Shown here one piece after another: positions 1-7,652 of a stretch of DNA of 41,005 nt. A model generated the notes under the pieces. It was not told the DNA's origin and did not search any database. It was given only the letters and a program-made list of their open reading frames with translations. The position numbers and the translations under genes are program-made. The DNA is from a virus. The stretch covers positions 1 through 41,005 of the IMG/VR virus record IMGVR_UViG_3300020057_000070; one strand, written 5' to 3'. Position 1 is the stretch's first letter. Every line of letters begins with the position of its first letter.

Positions 1-452
1 CCCACCCCCCGTCCAATTTTGAGGAGCAGCTTCCCCGCCTTGCTGAAGGCCTTTCCTGATGCGAGGAGTGGACGCGGGCGCTGTGACGAGCTGATGATCT
101 GAGCCTTCGTGCGCCGCACGTGTTCGGTGGGGATGGCGATCGCGCGTCCGGTGCGAGGCGTCTTCACGTCACCATCCTCGAACTTGGCAAGGAAGTCGTG
201 CTCGGGATCGACGCGCACCACCGCCTCCAGCCTCTCCTTCGTGCTGAAGTCCTCGCGCGTGCGCTTGATGGTGCGCTTCACGAACGCGGCCCGCCGCAGG
301 GTGAACCTTCCGCCCAATGATTCCTGAATGGCGCGTTGCGCATCGTTGGCCACGTCGTTCAGGGCCGTCGATGTGGCGAAGCGGATCTGCCCCTCTAGGC
401 CCGCGAGCGCTTGGGTGATCTCCTTCGCATCGACTGTGACGTCGTACCTCAT
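1..452 (-). CDS. Phage tail/neck morphogenesis protein (gp10-like), N-terminal part, cut by the window edge
   Basis: I translated this frame directly: it opens with ATG at 452 (MRYDVTVDAKEITQAL) and stays open to base 1, giving 150 residues of an incomplete protein. It has the look of the HK97 gp10 / minor tail protein group: a helical start, a basic stretch (FVKRTIKRTRED), then a segment naming a 'DFLAKFEDGD' loop and 'GRAIAIPTEHVRRTK'. Such proteins act at the head-tail junction during virion assembly. Its start overlaps the stop of the upstream glycosyltransferase gene (ATGA), so it is in the same operon. The fragment at the right end of the window (40871-41005) looks like its C-terminus, though the two frames are off by one base if the ends are simply joined. 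The family call is from sequence character only. Confidence 0.7.
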   Translation of the reverse strand, partial: MRYDVTVDAKEITQALAGLEGQIRFATSTALNDVANDAQRAIQESLGGRFTLRRAAFVKRTIKRTREDFSTKERLEAVVRVDPEHDFLAKFEDGDVKTPRTGRAIAIPTEHVRRTKAQIISSSQRPRPLLASGKAFSKAGKLLLKIGRGV

Positions 453-1849
453 GACGCTCCCTCCTGGTGTGGCCACCCGGCCTGTATCCGCGCGGCGACG
501 TCCGCCACCACGCCGGACCAATCTCCTCCCCGTGTTTGACGCACGAGTCTCAGCCCCCCGTACCAGGGCGTCGTCTCGATATGCAAACCCCAACGGAAAT
601 CAGGCGATGCGGCGAGCAACCCCAACGTTGGAATCCCGAGCGCGCCGGCCAGATGCAAGGGCGAGGAGTCCACGGTGATCACGCCGTCGAGCGCTTGATA
701 ACAGCTCGCGGACGCAAGATAGTCCGGGCAGCGGTCACGGATCTCCGTAAGCCGGGGGTCTGACACAAGCCCACGCTCGTTGAACGTGAGGTTGCTCCAC
801 GTCACGTCAGGAAGCGCGAGCAACGGGGCGAGTGCCTCGAATGGGACAGAGCGCGTCCCGTCCCGCTTGTGGGTCGGAGAGCCCGCCCAGCAGAGACCCA
901 GCGCGCGCGTGTCAGTGATGCGACGGGCGCGTGGGGCGTAGAGGTAGGGGCTGTACAAGACCTGCCGAGCCGAGAGGCCGAGTCGATCGACGGTGGACAT
1001 GATCGGGACGTGCGCGTCGGCGTCCGGCAGGAGGTCCGCCTGCTCGGAGAGCGGGATCGCGGCGTCGATGAACCGCACCGTGACGCCCGGGAAGCTGTGC
1101 TGCAGCAGGGGCGCCAGCGCTTCGTGGCGAACGATGAGCGTCACTCGCTGCGAGAGCGACTGCATGCGGGCCAGGAAGCGCGCGTACTGGATCATATCGC
1201 CGGCGCCCTGCTCTCCCGTCACGATGAGGTGATCGACCGGCGTGCCGTCCCACGCGGGCACCAGCTTCGGCAGGCCATGGTCGCGCAGATGCCCCGGCAT
1301 CAGCCACCGATACTCGTAGAGACGCCACGTCTCCTCCCAGCGACCCAGCAGTCCGTATACGTGCGACAGGTTGTACTGGCCCGTCGGGTCCGCAGGGTTG
1401 AGCGTGAGCGCGGTGTCGAAGGCTGCGAGCGCGCCCTCGACGTCGCCCAGGGCGAGCCGGCAGTTGCCAAGGTTGGTCCACGCCTGAGAGTGCGCGGGCT
1501 CCATGTTGACGGTCTGCTGGAATCGCGTCGCCGCCTCCTCGAAGCGACCGAGCCCTTCGAGCACGACGCCGAGGTTGTAGCGTGGATCGGGCCACAAGGG
1601 TTTGTGCAGGATCACGTCGGGGAGGATGTCGAGCACGGCGGTCGGGTCACTGGTGCGCTGGTAGTGCAGCAGCGCGCCCATCATGCGCGCGTGCCAGTGC
1701 GGCGGGTACTTCTCCTCGAGCTCGACGTAGCACGCGGCTGCCGTCTCAGCGTCGCCAGAGTTGTGCGCCTGGACCGCCTTGGCGAGCAGCGCTGGGTCCG
1801 GCGTGCGGCGCGGATCCCAGGAGCGGTGTGGTGGGCGGCGGGCTCTCAC
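449..1849 (-). CDS. TPR-repeat glycosyltransferase (GT9/heptosyltransferase-like C-terminus)
   Basis: A 466-residue protein. Residues of roughly the first 200 form tetratricopeptide repeats (for example 'PRYNLGVVLEGLGRFEEAA', 'AWTNLGNCRLALGDVEGAL'). The C-terminal half carries features of TPR-linked glycosyltransferases related to GT9: 'LIVTGEQGAGDMIQYARFL' and a late 'VDSSPLHLAGALGIPTLGLL' followed by an aromatic-rich 'PWYGGLRLVRQ'. It probably transfers a sugar from an activated donor to a surface glycan or to a virion protein; the acceptor is unknown. I chose GTG at 1849 because it overlaps the TGA of the FkbM gene (GTGA), and the longer open frame upstream is low-complexity shadow. It overlaps the next gene by ATGA. 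Together with the FkbM gene it forms a glycan-modification pair inserted between early genes and the packaging genes. Confidence 0.82.
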   Translation of the reverse strand: MRARRPPHRSWDPRRTPDPALLAKAVQAHNSGDAETAAACYVELEEKYPPHWHARMMGALLHYQRTSDPTAVLDILPDVILHKPLWPDPRYNLGVVLEGLGRFEEAATRFQQTVNMEPAHSQAWTNLGNCRLALGDVEGALAAFDTALTLNPADPTGQYNLSHVYGLLGRWEETWRLYEYRWLMPGHLRDHGLPKLVPAWDGTPVDHLIVTGEQGAGDMIQYARFLARMQSLSQRVTLIVRHEALAPLLQHSFPGVTVRFIDAAIPLSEQADLLPDADAHVPIMSTVDRLGLSARQVLYSPYLYAPRARRITDTRALGLCWAGSPTHKRDGTRSVPFEALAPLLALPDVTWSNLTFNERGLVSDPRLTEIRDRCPDYLASASCYQALDGVITVDSSPLHLAGALGIPTLGLLAASPDFRWGLHIETTPWYGGLRLVRQTRGGDWSGVVADVAARIQAGWPHQEGAS

Positions 1850-2646
1850 CCGGGACACTCCACCGCGGATTCCAACGGCTGCGGCCAGAGCTGCACCAGG
1901 TGCTCGACCTCCGGGACGTCGCGCGGATTCTCCGGGTGCACGCAGAGCCAATTGACCGACACGACGTGCGCCCAGCGCACGTCCGTCTCGGCGTAGTAGT
2001 TCTCGGGGTTCCAGAGCGGCGGCTGGTGCTCCCAGATGTGGTAGCCGGCCTCCATCAGCCACGTAAAGAGCGCGCCCCGTTGCGCCGGCCGGTCGGCTTC
2101 GATGTAGAGGACCGGCAGATGCGTCGTGATCGTCTCGATCGCGCCCTGCAGCACCGCCAGCTCGGAGCCCTCGACATCGGCCTGCAGGACGTCGAGCGAC
2201 TGGAGGCCGAGGCTGTCGACGCTCAGGATCGGCACCGCGTCGTTGCCCTCCCCCACAGACACCCCCCCCCTATTCGCGATTCGCGTGGGGTCCATTTTCG
2301 GGATGCGAACCACACCACGCTCCGCGCCCACCGCATACCGGAACGTCTCGACGTGGAACAGGTCGTTGAGGGCGAGGTTGGCGCAGAGCAGGTGATAGGT
2401 GTGCAGTTGCGGCTCGAAGGCGACGACGCGACCGATCGCGCCCACCGCCTGCGCGATCGGGATGACGAGTGCGCCGATGTTGGCGCCAGCTGCCAGCACC
2501 ACGTCCCCAGTGCGGAGCATCGAGCGCAGCAACTGGATCTCGCACTCGCCGTACTCCCCGCAGTGCATGAACGCCTCGCCGACGTACAGGTCGCGGCTGT
2601 TGACCAGCATCGGGCCGTAGCGGCTGTGCTGAATCGTGTTGATCAT
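1846..2646 (-). CDS. FkbM-family SAM-dependent methyltransferase
   Basis: A 266-residue protein with an FkbM-like plan. The SAM-binding loop is AAGANIG (residues 52-58; the usual form is DVGANIG, so the acidic residue is replaced by Ala), with an acidic residue in VVAFEPQ (E78) and the family's QADVEGSE motif at about 156-162. Family members O-methylate sugars or lipid-linked glycans. Start ATG 2646 overlaps the stop of the VRR-NUC gene (ATGA), and its TGA overlaps the GTG of the TPR-glycosyltransferase, so the two glycan genes are translationally coupled. Codons 126-129 are written by nine consecutive G residues (2262-2270 on the plus strand read as C), a tract prone to slippage. That suggests on/off switching of the enzyme. 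Confidence 0.85.
   Translation of the reverse strand: MINTIQHSRYGPMLVNSRDLYVGEAFMHCGEYGECEIQLLRSMLRTGDVVLAAGANIGALVIPIAQAVGAIGRVVAFEPQLHTYHLLCANLALNDLFHVETFRYAVGAERGVVRIPKMDPTRIANRGGVSVGEGNDAVPILSVDSLGLQSLDVLQADVEGSELAVLQGAIETITTHLPVLYIEADRPAQRGALFTWLMEAGYHIWEHQPPLWNPENYYAETDVRWAHVVSVNWLCVHPENPRDVPEVEHLVQLWPQPLESAVECPG
2262..2270 (-). repeat. Poly-G(9) tract inside the FkbM gene
   Basis: Nine uninterrupted C on the plus strand (G on the coding strand) within an otherwise ordinary coding segment. As written the frame is open. Gain or loss of one base would truncate the methyltransferase soon after residue 129 and would remove the overlap coupling to the glycosyltransferase start. This is the typical form of a contingency tract, although none has been shown here. 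Confidence 0.6.
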
Positions 2647-3035
2647 CGGTCGCGATTCCTGGGTGGCGTAGGTTTCGTCGTCCGCCGCACACCGCGCGCG
2701 GCCCACAGCTCGAGGAACAGCTGTCCCAGATCCCGCGCCAGGTCCTTCGAGTGCCGCAGCGCGATCAGTAGGTGCTTGAGCTCTTGCACGCCACCGACGC
2801 ACACGAGCCCACCTGCGAGATGCTCGAGCGTGAGTAGTTCGAGCTGGTCCTGGCTGAGCTTCCCGTCGCTCGCCTTGCACTCGAAGCGGATCTTCGCGCC
2901 GAGGACGTAGTATTCGCGGTCCGCGATCCCCGCAGTCTGCTTGCTCGCCCTGGGCTGGGAGTAGCGCACAATCCGTCCCCCGTGCTGCTGCACGAGGGCG
3001 TCGCACTGCTGCTCCACGTGGCGTTCGAGGATCAT
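2643..3035 (-). CDS. VRR-NUC domain nuclease
   Basis: A 130-residue protein. The core 'GIADREYYVLGAKIRFECKA' matches the PD-(D/E)xK layout of VRR-NUC phage nucleases, with D39, E52 and K54 as the likely catalytic set, followed by 'DGKLSQDQ'. These small stand-alone nucleases cut structured or single-stranded DNA and are common beside phage replication genes. The start ATG 3035 overlaps the upstream TGA (TGATG). The last 20 residues are basic and rich in Arg/Pro. It fits a role in replication or recombination intermediates, inferred from family and position. Confidence 0.8.
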   Translation of the reverse strand: MILERHVEQQCDALVQQHGGRIVRYSQPRASKQTAGIADREYYVLGAKIRFECKASDGKLSQDQLELLTLEHLAGGLVCVGGVQELKHLLIALRHSKDLARDLGQLFLELWAARGVRRTTKPTPPRNRDR

Positions 3036-3301
3036 CACGCTTTCCTCTGGGAACACACGACGCTATCCCACCGGAGCCGGGGCATGATGACGTAATCCCG
3101 CAGCTCGTGCACCCCGTCGTCCTCGCTGAGCGTCACGAGCGTCGACACCTCGCAGTCGATGAGGACGCAGTCCGCGACGCGCAGCAGCGTGCGGCAGACG
3201 TGCGCCTGCTCCTCGCGCTGCCGCCACCAGCCGCCGAGGATGACGCCGGACACGCTGCCCGAGAAAAACAGACAGGCGGGGAGAATCCAGTCAGGCAGCA
3301 C
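3035..3301 (-). CDS. Small membrane-anchored protein, unknown function
   Basis: An 88-residue protein that I do not recognise. Residues about 5-25 (WILPACLFFSGSVSGVILGG) form one hydrophobic segment near the N-terminus, followed by a soluble tail with three Cys. I chose GTG 3301 because a strong Shine-Dalgarno sequence (AAGGAGG) lies just upstream; the longer open frame continues through a neighbour in another frame and is not credible. It overlaps the 176-residue gene by 11 bases and abuts the nuclease gene. Confidence 0.6.
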   Translation of the reverse strand: MLPDWILPACLFFSGSVSGVILGGWWRQREEQAHVCRTLLRVADCVLIDCEVSTLVTLSEDDGVHELRDYVIMPRLRWDSVVCSQRKA

Positions 3302-3821
3302 TCGACGGTCCCTCCTTGCGCACGCTCGGCGATTCGAGTGCTGCCGCGTCCTCCGCGGGCGTGTCGGGCGCGGGCTTCGTGACCGCCATGCAGTCGTCGC
3401 ACAGCCGCCGCCCGTCCGGCGCGCTGTAGTCGCTCGTGTGCGGGCACGGGAGTTCGTGGTGGTCGTCACTGTCGTGCGCGCTGGCCAGCGCGTCTCGCTC
3501 GACCTCGACCGCGTAGTGCGTCGCCGCGATGTGTGACGGGCCGCCCGATACGCCTGTTGTGGCGACCCGGACCTTCGTGTCGTTGTCGCTGTTCCACGCG
3601 CGAGCAGCGTCACGCGCGACGAGGCGCGTCACTCTCAGCTCCTCCTCCAGCGCCGCGATGCGCGCTTGTGCGCCGGCGAGGGCGGTCAGCGCGTAGCCGT
3701 GGTGACCGTACCCGTAGTCAGTCAGCACGCCCCGGACTTTGGGGTAGGGTGACTGCCACACATTCGGCTCCGTCTGTGTCCACACTCGCCCATCCACGGT
3801 CGCCGTCAGTGGCTCGCTCAT
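3291..3821 (-). CDS. Hypothetical protein with coiled coil and Cys/His cluster
   Basis: A 176-residue protein, not recognised. A central helical segment (ARIAALEEELRVTRLVARDA) reads as a short coiled coil. The C-terminal part has 'CPHTSDYSAPDGRRLCDDC', a possible zinc-binding knuckle. The ARIAALEEE motif resembles 'ARVAALE' in the 178-residue gene at 4547-5083, and both genes carry a C-terminal Cys cluster, so this operon may have reused a helical module. Start taken at ATG 3821; GTG 3890 is an alternative. Confidence 0.6.
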   Translation of the reverse strand: MSEPLTATVDGRVWTQTEPNVWQSPYPKVRGVLTDYGYGHHGYALTALAGAQARIAALEEELRVTRLVARDAARAWNSDNDTKVRVATTGVSGGPSHIAATHYAVEVERDALASAHDSDDHHELPCPHTSDYSAPDGRRLCDDCMAVTKPAPDTPAEDAAALESPSVRKEGPSSAA

Positions 3822-3920
3822 GGGGCCTCGTGCGCGCGGGCGGCGTCGGGCTTGAGGTGTCGGCTTGCGAGATCGGTCCAGCGGTAGCACGTCGGCGCGG
3901 TCGGGGCGTTAGCAGCAGGA

Positions 3921-4550
3921 TTAAGCATGCGTCACCTGATTAAATGCGACGGCCAACACCCACGGGTTCGCGTCCCAGCGGTACCCACGCTTCGCGTTCA
4001 GGGAGTCCCATAGGCACGCGAAACACGCGACCGCATCCGTGCCGCTCACCGCGTCGCCTGCCACGTAACAGCCGGCGAGAAGTCCGCCGAGCGCCCGCAC
4101 GCCCTCTGCACGAGCGTCGTCCTCGCTGATGTCCTGCACTCGCTGCACTCGCACGCTGATGACCTCAAGCGTGATGCGCGACGCCCAGCGAGCCATGAAG
4201 ATCGAGGGGCGCCACCGCGTTGGTGCGACATCGTAGGTGGCGCCGCTGCGGTAATGCACCCGCCAGGTGTCTGTGCGCGGGTCCTCCCGTGTCACGTCGT
4301 CGCCGTTCGCATCTTCAAGCGCGAACGTCTCGCGCACCCACAGCCGGTCGCCGGGCACGTAGGGCAGTCGCAACGCCACGCCGTGCCCATCTTCCAGACC
4401 ACTCGGCGAGAACGGGGATGCGCGCACGCCACTGGATGGTTGCGGCTTCACCACGCGCCGCGTCTGCGTCTTCGTGCCGCCGAGGACCGAATGCACCATC
4501 GCACCGGAGAACAGGATCGGGTGCTCGCGTACCTGGTGAGTCTCGCTCAT
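3921..4550 (-). CDS. ASCH-like phage protein
   Basis: A 209-residue protein with the hallmarks of a phage ASCH-type group: 'HPILFSGAMVHSVLGGTKTQ' then TRRVVKPQP, 'YVPGDRLWVRETF', 'PSIFMARWASRITLEV' and 'WDANPWVLAVAF'. ASCH folds are related to PUA and are thought to bind RNA; the role of the phage versions is not established. The start overlaps the upstream TGA (ATGA). It sits in a run of small early genes, where such proteins are commonly found. Confidence 0.75.
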   Translation of the reverse strand: MSETHQVREHPILFSGAMVHSVLGGTKTQTRRVVKPQPSSGVRASPFSPSGLEDGHGVALRLPYVPGDRLWVRETFALEDANGDDVTREDPRTDTWRVHYRSGATYDVAPTRWRPSIFMARWASRITLEVISVRVQRVQDISEDDARAEGVRALGGLLAGCYVAGDAVSGTDAVACFACLWDSLNAKRGYRWDANPWVLAVAFNQVTHA

Positions 4551-5083
4551 GGTGCCACTTCATCGCCGTTAGGCGTCGGCGGAAGCACGCGGCCGCCGCA
4601 GCCGTGGCAGAACTGCACGTTGTTCTCCTCGATGTCGCCGCCAATGAACGAGCACATCTGCCCACACGCGGTATCGTAGTTTCCGTCGGGTTCACCGTTC
4701 ATGTGCTCCCACTGGCACTCCTTGCCCTCCAGCGCCGCGACGCGCGCCTCGGCCTGCTCCGCGCGGACCGTCGCGGCCCCCCAGCGCTTGTTTAGCGACA
4801 GCACGACCTCGGCCGCGTCGTCCGTGTCGACGAGCGGGTCACCGTTTTCGTTCCTGCGGACGAATCGCCCGCAGTCCGTCGATGGCGGTTCGCCCAGCAT
4901 CGCCTCCGTGTTGTCGGCGCACACCTCGAAGCACGCGGCGTCCACCCTCGCGACGCGCGCCTGAGCTGCGACGAGGGCGGCGGCGAGGGCGTCCAACGCG
5001 GCACAGGCGGCCGCGTACCGGCGGTTCGGGTTCAGACTCCAAACAATCGCGCACTGTGCGGCCTCGAGCTGTTCTGCGTTCAT
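4547..5083 (-). CDS. Hypothetical early protein, C-terminal zinc-ribbon-like Cys pattern
   Basis: A 178-residue protein, not recognised. The N-terminal two thirds is helical and Ala/Arg rich (ALAAALVAAQARVARVDAAC; VRAEQAEARVAALEGKE). The C-terminus has 'CGQMCSF' and 'FCHGCGGRVLPP', a likely zinc ribbon of four Cys. Its start ATG 5083 overlaps the stop of the next upstream gene. It belongs to the chain of overlapping early genes. Confidence 0.6.
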   Translation of the reverse strand: MNAEQLEAAQCAIVWSLNPNRRYAAACAALDALAAALVAAQARVARVDAACFEVCADNTEAMLGEPPSTDCGRFVRRNENGDPLVDTDDAAEVVLSLNKRWGAATVRAEQAEARVAALEGKECQWEHMNGEPDGNYDTACGQMCSFIGGDIEENNVQFCHGCGGRVLPPTPNGDEVAP

Positions 5084-5403
5084 GGGACATCCTTCGCTTT
5101 GGCCGCGTCGAGTTCCAAGCGAGACACCGGGCGCCCGCGCACGGGCTCGATCCCGAGTTGCTGCTGTGTGTATACCGACATACGAGTGAGCAGCCACTGC
5201 AGTCGCAGCGTGTCGGCGCTATCGGCCGACATCATCTCCGCGACGCGCGCCTGAGATTCGGCGAGGGCGGTGAGGACGTGCTGGACGCAGTTGTCCATCG
5301 TCGAATCGGCACTCACGCCCCCCCGGAACCACAGCGCCTCGTCCAGCACGCGCACCGCGTTCGCCACGATCTGCGCCTTCGTCACCGTCATCGGCTCGGT
5401 CAT
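5080..5403 (-). CDS. Hypothetical early protein
   Basis: A 107-residue protein, not recognised. It is mainly helical (VTKAQIVANAVRVLDEAL; CVQHVLTALAESQARVAEMM), with no membrane segment or Cys cluster. ATG 5403 is preceded by GGAG at good spacing. It is separated by only four bases from the gene upstream and overlaps the one downstream. Confidence 0.6.
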   Translation of the reverse strand: MTEPMTVTKAQIVANAVRVLDEALWFRGGVSADSTMDNCVQHVLTALAESQARVAEMMSADSADTLRLQWLLTRMSVYTQQQLGIEPVRGRPVSRLELDAAKAKDVP

Positions 5404-5407
5404 GGTT

Positions 5408-5656
5408 TCATCTCCGTTGCCGCGCTGTGTCCACGGCGAGGCAGGCGTAGTTGAACGTGTGCAGAAAGCTGTCGACCACATCGGCGTCTCCGTATTTAAT
5501 CACGAACCGCTGCACCCGCTCGCGGTCAGCGGCGATGGTCACGCGTTGCACGTTGCGCAGTCCGTCGGTCAGCTCCAGGCCCGCACTCGTGTCGCGGTAC
5601 GCGCGCAGTAGCTGCCTGTCACCAAGCGGGCACGTCGGCACCTTGTCGTCGCTCAT
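5408..5656 (-). CDS. Hypothetical early protein
   Basis: An 82-residue protein, not recognised, with a balanced composition and mixed helix/strand pattern (VQRFVIKYGDADVVDSFLHT). It overlaps the lipoprotein gene's stop with its ATG (ATGA). Confidence 0.55.
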   Translation of the reverse strand: MSDDKVPTCPLGDRQLLRAYRDTSAGLELTDGLRNVQRVTIAADRERVQRFVIKYGDADVVDSFLHTFNYACLAVDTARQRR

Positions 5657-5910
5657 CGCGCCCTCCGCGGCAACCGGAAATAGTGCGGCGCGAGACTGCT
5701 ATCCAGCTGCACCGACACGACCACGTCTCGCCCACCCAGGGCCCAGACGTCAACCTGCGCCCAGCCGAGCGCCGCGATCGCGGCATCGAACCTCCGCGTC
5801 GCATCTTCGAGCGTCCGCGGGGCCACGGGCGCGCTGCTCTCCTCGCAGCCGGTGAGCAGTGCGATAGCGAGCGCGACGCTCGCGAGTCGTGCAACGGACG
5901 GCCTACGCAG
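5653..5910 (-). CDS. Small lipoprotein, probably initiated at CTG
   Basis: An 85-residue product with a clear lipoprotein signal: a basic start (RRPSVAR), a hydrophobic core (LASVALAIAL) and a lipobox LLTGC, giving a mature protein of about 63 residues anchored through Cys. No ATG, GTG or TTG in this frame fits between the upstream gene's end and the signal core. A CTG at 5910 with AGGAG six bases ahead of it, overlapping the TAG of the replication gene, gives the expected MRRPSVAR start; this start is inferred. Function unknown. Phage lipoproteins at the cell envelope often block superinfection, but nothing in the sequence proves it. Confidence 0.6.
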   Translation of the reverse strand: MRRPSVARLASVALAIALLTGCEESSAPVAPRTLEDATRRFDAAIAALGWAQVDVWALGGRDVVVSVQLDSSLAPHYFRLPRRAR

Positions 5911-6727
5911 GAGCAGCTCCTGGCAGTGAGCCTCGTGAGGGGTGGTGGGGCGACAGCAGGGCGCCGAGTGCGGTGGTCGTCCCTCGTCGTCGCGCGCGGA
6001 GGAATTGATCGGCAAGTTTGGCTTCGACCAGGCGGTTCCGGATCCCGGCGCCGGCGGGGCGCTGGCGCCACCCCTCGTTGTCCGCGTCGAGCAGGGTGTC
6101 CACTTCCTGCTCAGCCTCGCGCCGGACAGCCGGGCACGACTCGACCCAGGCGTTGACGTGGGCCACGGTGACCGGCCCCGGGTCAGGCGGCGGCGTGGAC
6201 GTGGCCCCGCCACGGCCAACGGCCGCGACGACGCCCCCCGTAGTGGGGGCTCCGAAGGAGCCCCCTACGGGGTCTCTTTCTACTTCTGTGGAGCTGGGCG
6301 ATAGCTGAGCAATAGCTGAGGTATTGCGTTTCGGGCGCGGCCGGCCCTGTTTCCAGCCGCCTTTCTTGCCCCGCTCGACGGCCGAGGTATGGCGCGCGAG
6401 CTGCGCGGCGTAGAGGTCGGCCACCCACGCGCAGCGGAGGCGGCCCGGGGTGTCCGGGTCTTCGGTGAAGTGCTCCCGGACGGTGCCGAGCACCTTGCGC
6501 CAGGTCGGGCCCAGCAGCCGCGCGAGCGCGGGCTCCGACGCCGGCAGCGTGCCGGGCTCGTCGCCTCGGACGGCCGCGTTCCAGCTGCACAGCACGCAGA
6601 CGAGCAGCGCGCCCGTCGCCTCGAGGGAGAGGAGCGCGGTGCGCGAGATCCATTGGTCGGCGTCGAGCGGGAACCATGCGAGCGGCGCCGTCAGAGCCGG
6701 GATGGGGACAGGGGTCATGGTTCTCAT
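5903..6727 (-). CDS. DUF1376-like replication-associated protein
   Basis: A 274-residue protein. The N-terminal ~110 residues have the plan of DUF1376/YdaU phage proteins: 'AWFPLDADQWISRTALLSLE' then ATGALLVCVLCSWN, an acidic/Pro linker, 'ALARLLGPTWRKVLGTVREH' and a downstream RCAWVADLYAAQ. These proteins occupy the replication-initiator position in many temperate phages. A basic GKKGGWKQGRPRPKR linker follows, then a low-complexity stretch and a C-terminal helical part. The start overlaps the stop of the wHTH gene. It is the best candidate for the replication initiator, by family and position. Confidence 0.65.
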   Translation of the reverse strand: MRTMTPVPIPALTAPLAWFPLDADQWISRTALLSLEATGALLVCVLCSWNAAVRGDEPGTLPASEPALARLLGPTWRKVLGTVREHFTEDPDTPGRLRCAWVADLYAAQLARHTSAVERGKKGGWKQGRPRPKRNTSAIAQLSPSSTEVERDPVGGSFGAPTTGGVVAAVGRGGATSTPPPDPGPVTVAHVNAWVESCPAVRREAEQEVDTLLDADNEGWRQRPAGAGIRNRLVEAKLADQFLRARRRGTTTALGALLSPHHPSRGSLPGAAPA

Positions 6728-7200
6728 GCGTGGGGATTCCTCTCGCGCTCGAGCGCCTGCCCGAACGCCAGCCAGTCGTAGGAGTCACGGTACATGGCGT
6801 TGGCGAGCACCTTGCCCCCGTCGCGCACGTAGTGGATGGGGCGGCCCTGCTCGGTATAGCCGATCACGGGCTCGAGCACGCTGCCGGCCTTCAGCAATCG
6901 ATCGACGCACCCGCACACGGTCTGCAGCTTGATGCCGGTGCGGTCGGCGATTTCCTGGCGGGTGCGGCCGAGCTGCGAGTTGCCGGTGACTTCCCAGCGG
7001 CATCGCTCGTCCGTCGTCGGGCCCTGCGACGCGCGAGTGGGAAGACTCGCGCGATGCGCGGCGCGCTGGGTCTCGTGTATCTTGCGCGGCGCAGGGTGCT
7101 CGCGTGGCCGCGGCGCCACCGTCACGACGCCCACGGTCTGCGCCGGCGCGCCGAGCAGGTCCAGCTGCTGCACGCGCATGGTCTGTGGCTTGGGGCTCAT
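6724..7200 (-). CDS. Winged-helix DNA-binding protein
   Basis: A 158-residue protein. The C-terminal half has a winged-helix pattern: 'LGRTRQEIADRTGIKLQTVC' then GCVDRLLKAGSVLEP, with a likely wing at YTEQGRPIHYVRDGG. The N-terminus is unstructured and basic. Placed directly before the DUF1376-like gene (ATGA overlap), it may assist replication or regulate the operon. It is not a recognised family. Confidence 0.65.
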   Translation of the reverse strand: MSPKPQTMRVQQLDLLGAPAQTVGVVTVAPRPREHPAPRKIHETQRAAHRASLPTRASQGPTTDERCRWEVTGNSQLGRTRQEIADRTGIKLQTVCGCVDRLLKAGSVLEPVIGYTEQGRPIHYVRDGGKVLANAMYRDSYDWLAFGQALERERNPHA

Positions 7201-7652
7201 CGGAATCCCTCCGCGCGGTAGACGTCGACGGGGGACTCGGCGCCGTCCGTCTCCTCGTCGTCCGATGGGACCGGCTCGGCGACGACAGGCTCCGCACGGC
7301 GTGACAGCACCAGCGGTGCCGCGTCGTCGTCGTCCGGCAGGTCGGCGCCGAGGTCGGGCGCGTCCGCGAGCGACAACAGGTGCCGCACGAGATCCGCGCG
7401 CCGGGTGACCCGGTGTGGCCAGATCCCGACCGCCTCCGCCGCACGGGCGAACGCGACGCGGCGCACGTCGTCGACTCGACCGCGCCAGTCGCCCGCGTCC
7501 GCGCGCCAGTCGTCTGCGTACGCGCGCCACGCGTCCGCCTCCAGCGCCCGCCCCGCATCCGCCTCCAACGCCCGCCCCAGCCGGTAGCCCGTCGCCGCGG
7601 CCAGCAGAGCGACGGCGACGGTGGCAAGTACCAGCATCGTCACGTTAGACAC
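7197..7652 (-). CDS. Membrane-anchored protein with short internal repeats
   Basis: About 151 residues, not recognised. A hydrophobic segment (MLVLATVAVALLAAATGY) near the N-terminus is followed by near-repeats GRALEADA/GRALEADA/WRAYADDWRADAGDWRG, which look like a short helical stalk, and an acidic C-terminus. Start taken as GTG 7652, with AGGA upstream; ATG 7637 is equally possible. It overlaps the upstream gene's end by eight bases. Confidence 0.55.
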   Translation of the reverse strand: MSNVTMLVLATVAVALLAAATGYRLGRALEADAGRALEADAWRAYADDWRADAGDWRGRVDDVRRVAFARAAEAVGIWPHRVTRRADLVRHLLSLADAPDLGADLPDDDDAAPLVLSRRAEPVVAEPVPSDDEETDGAESPVDVYRAEGFR

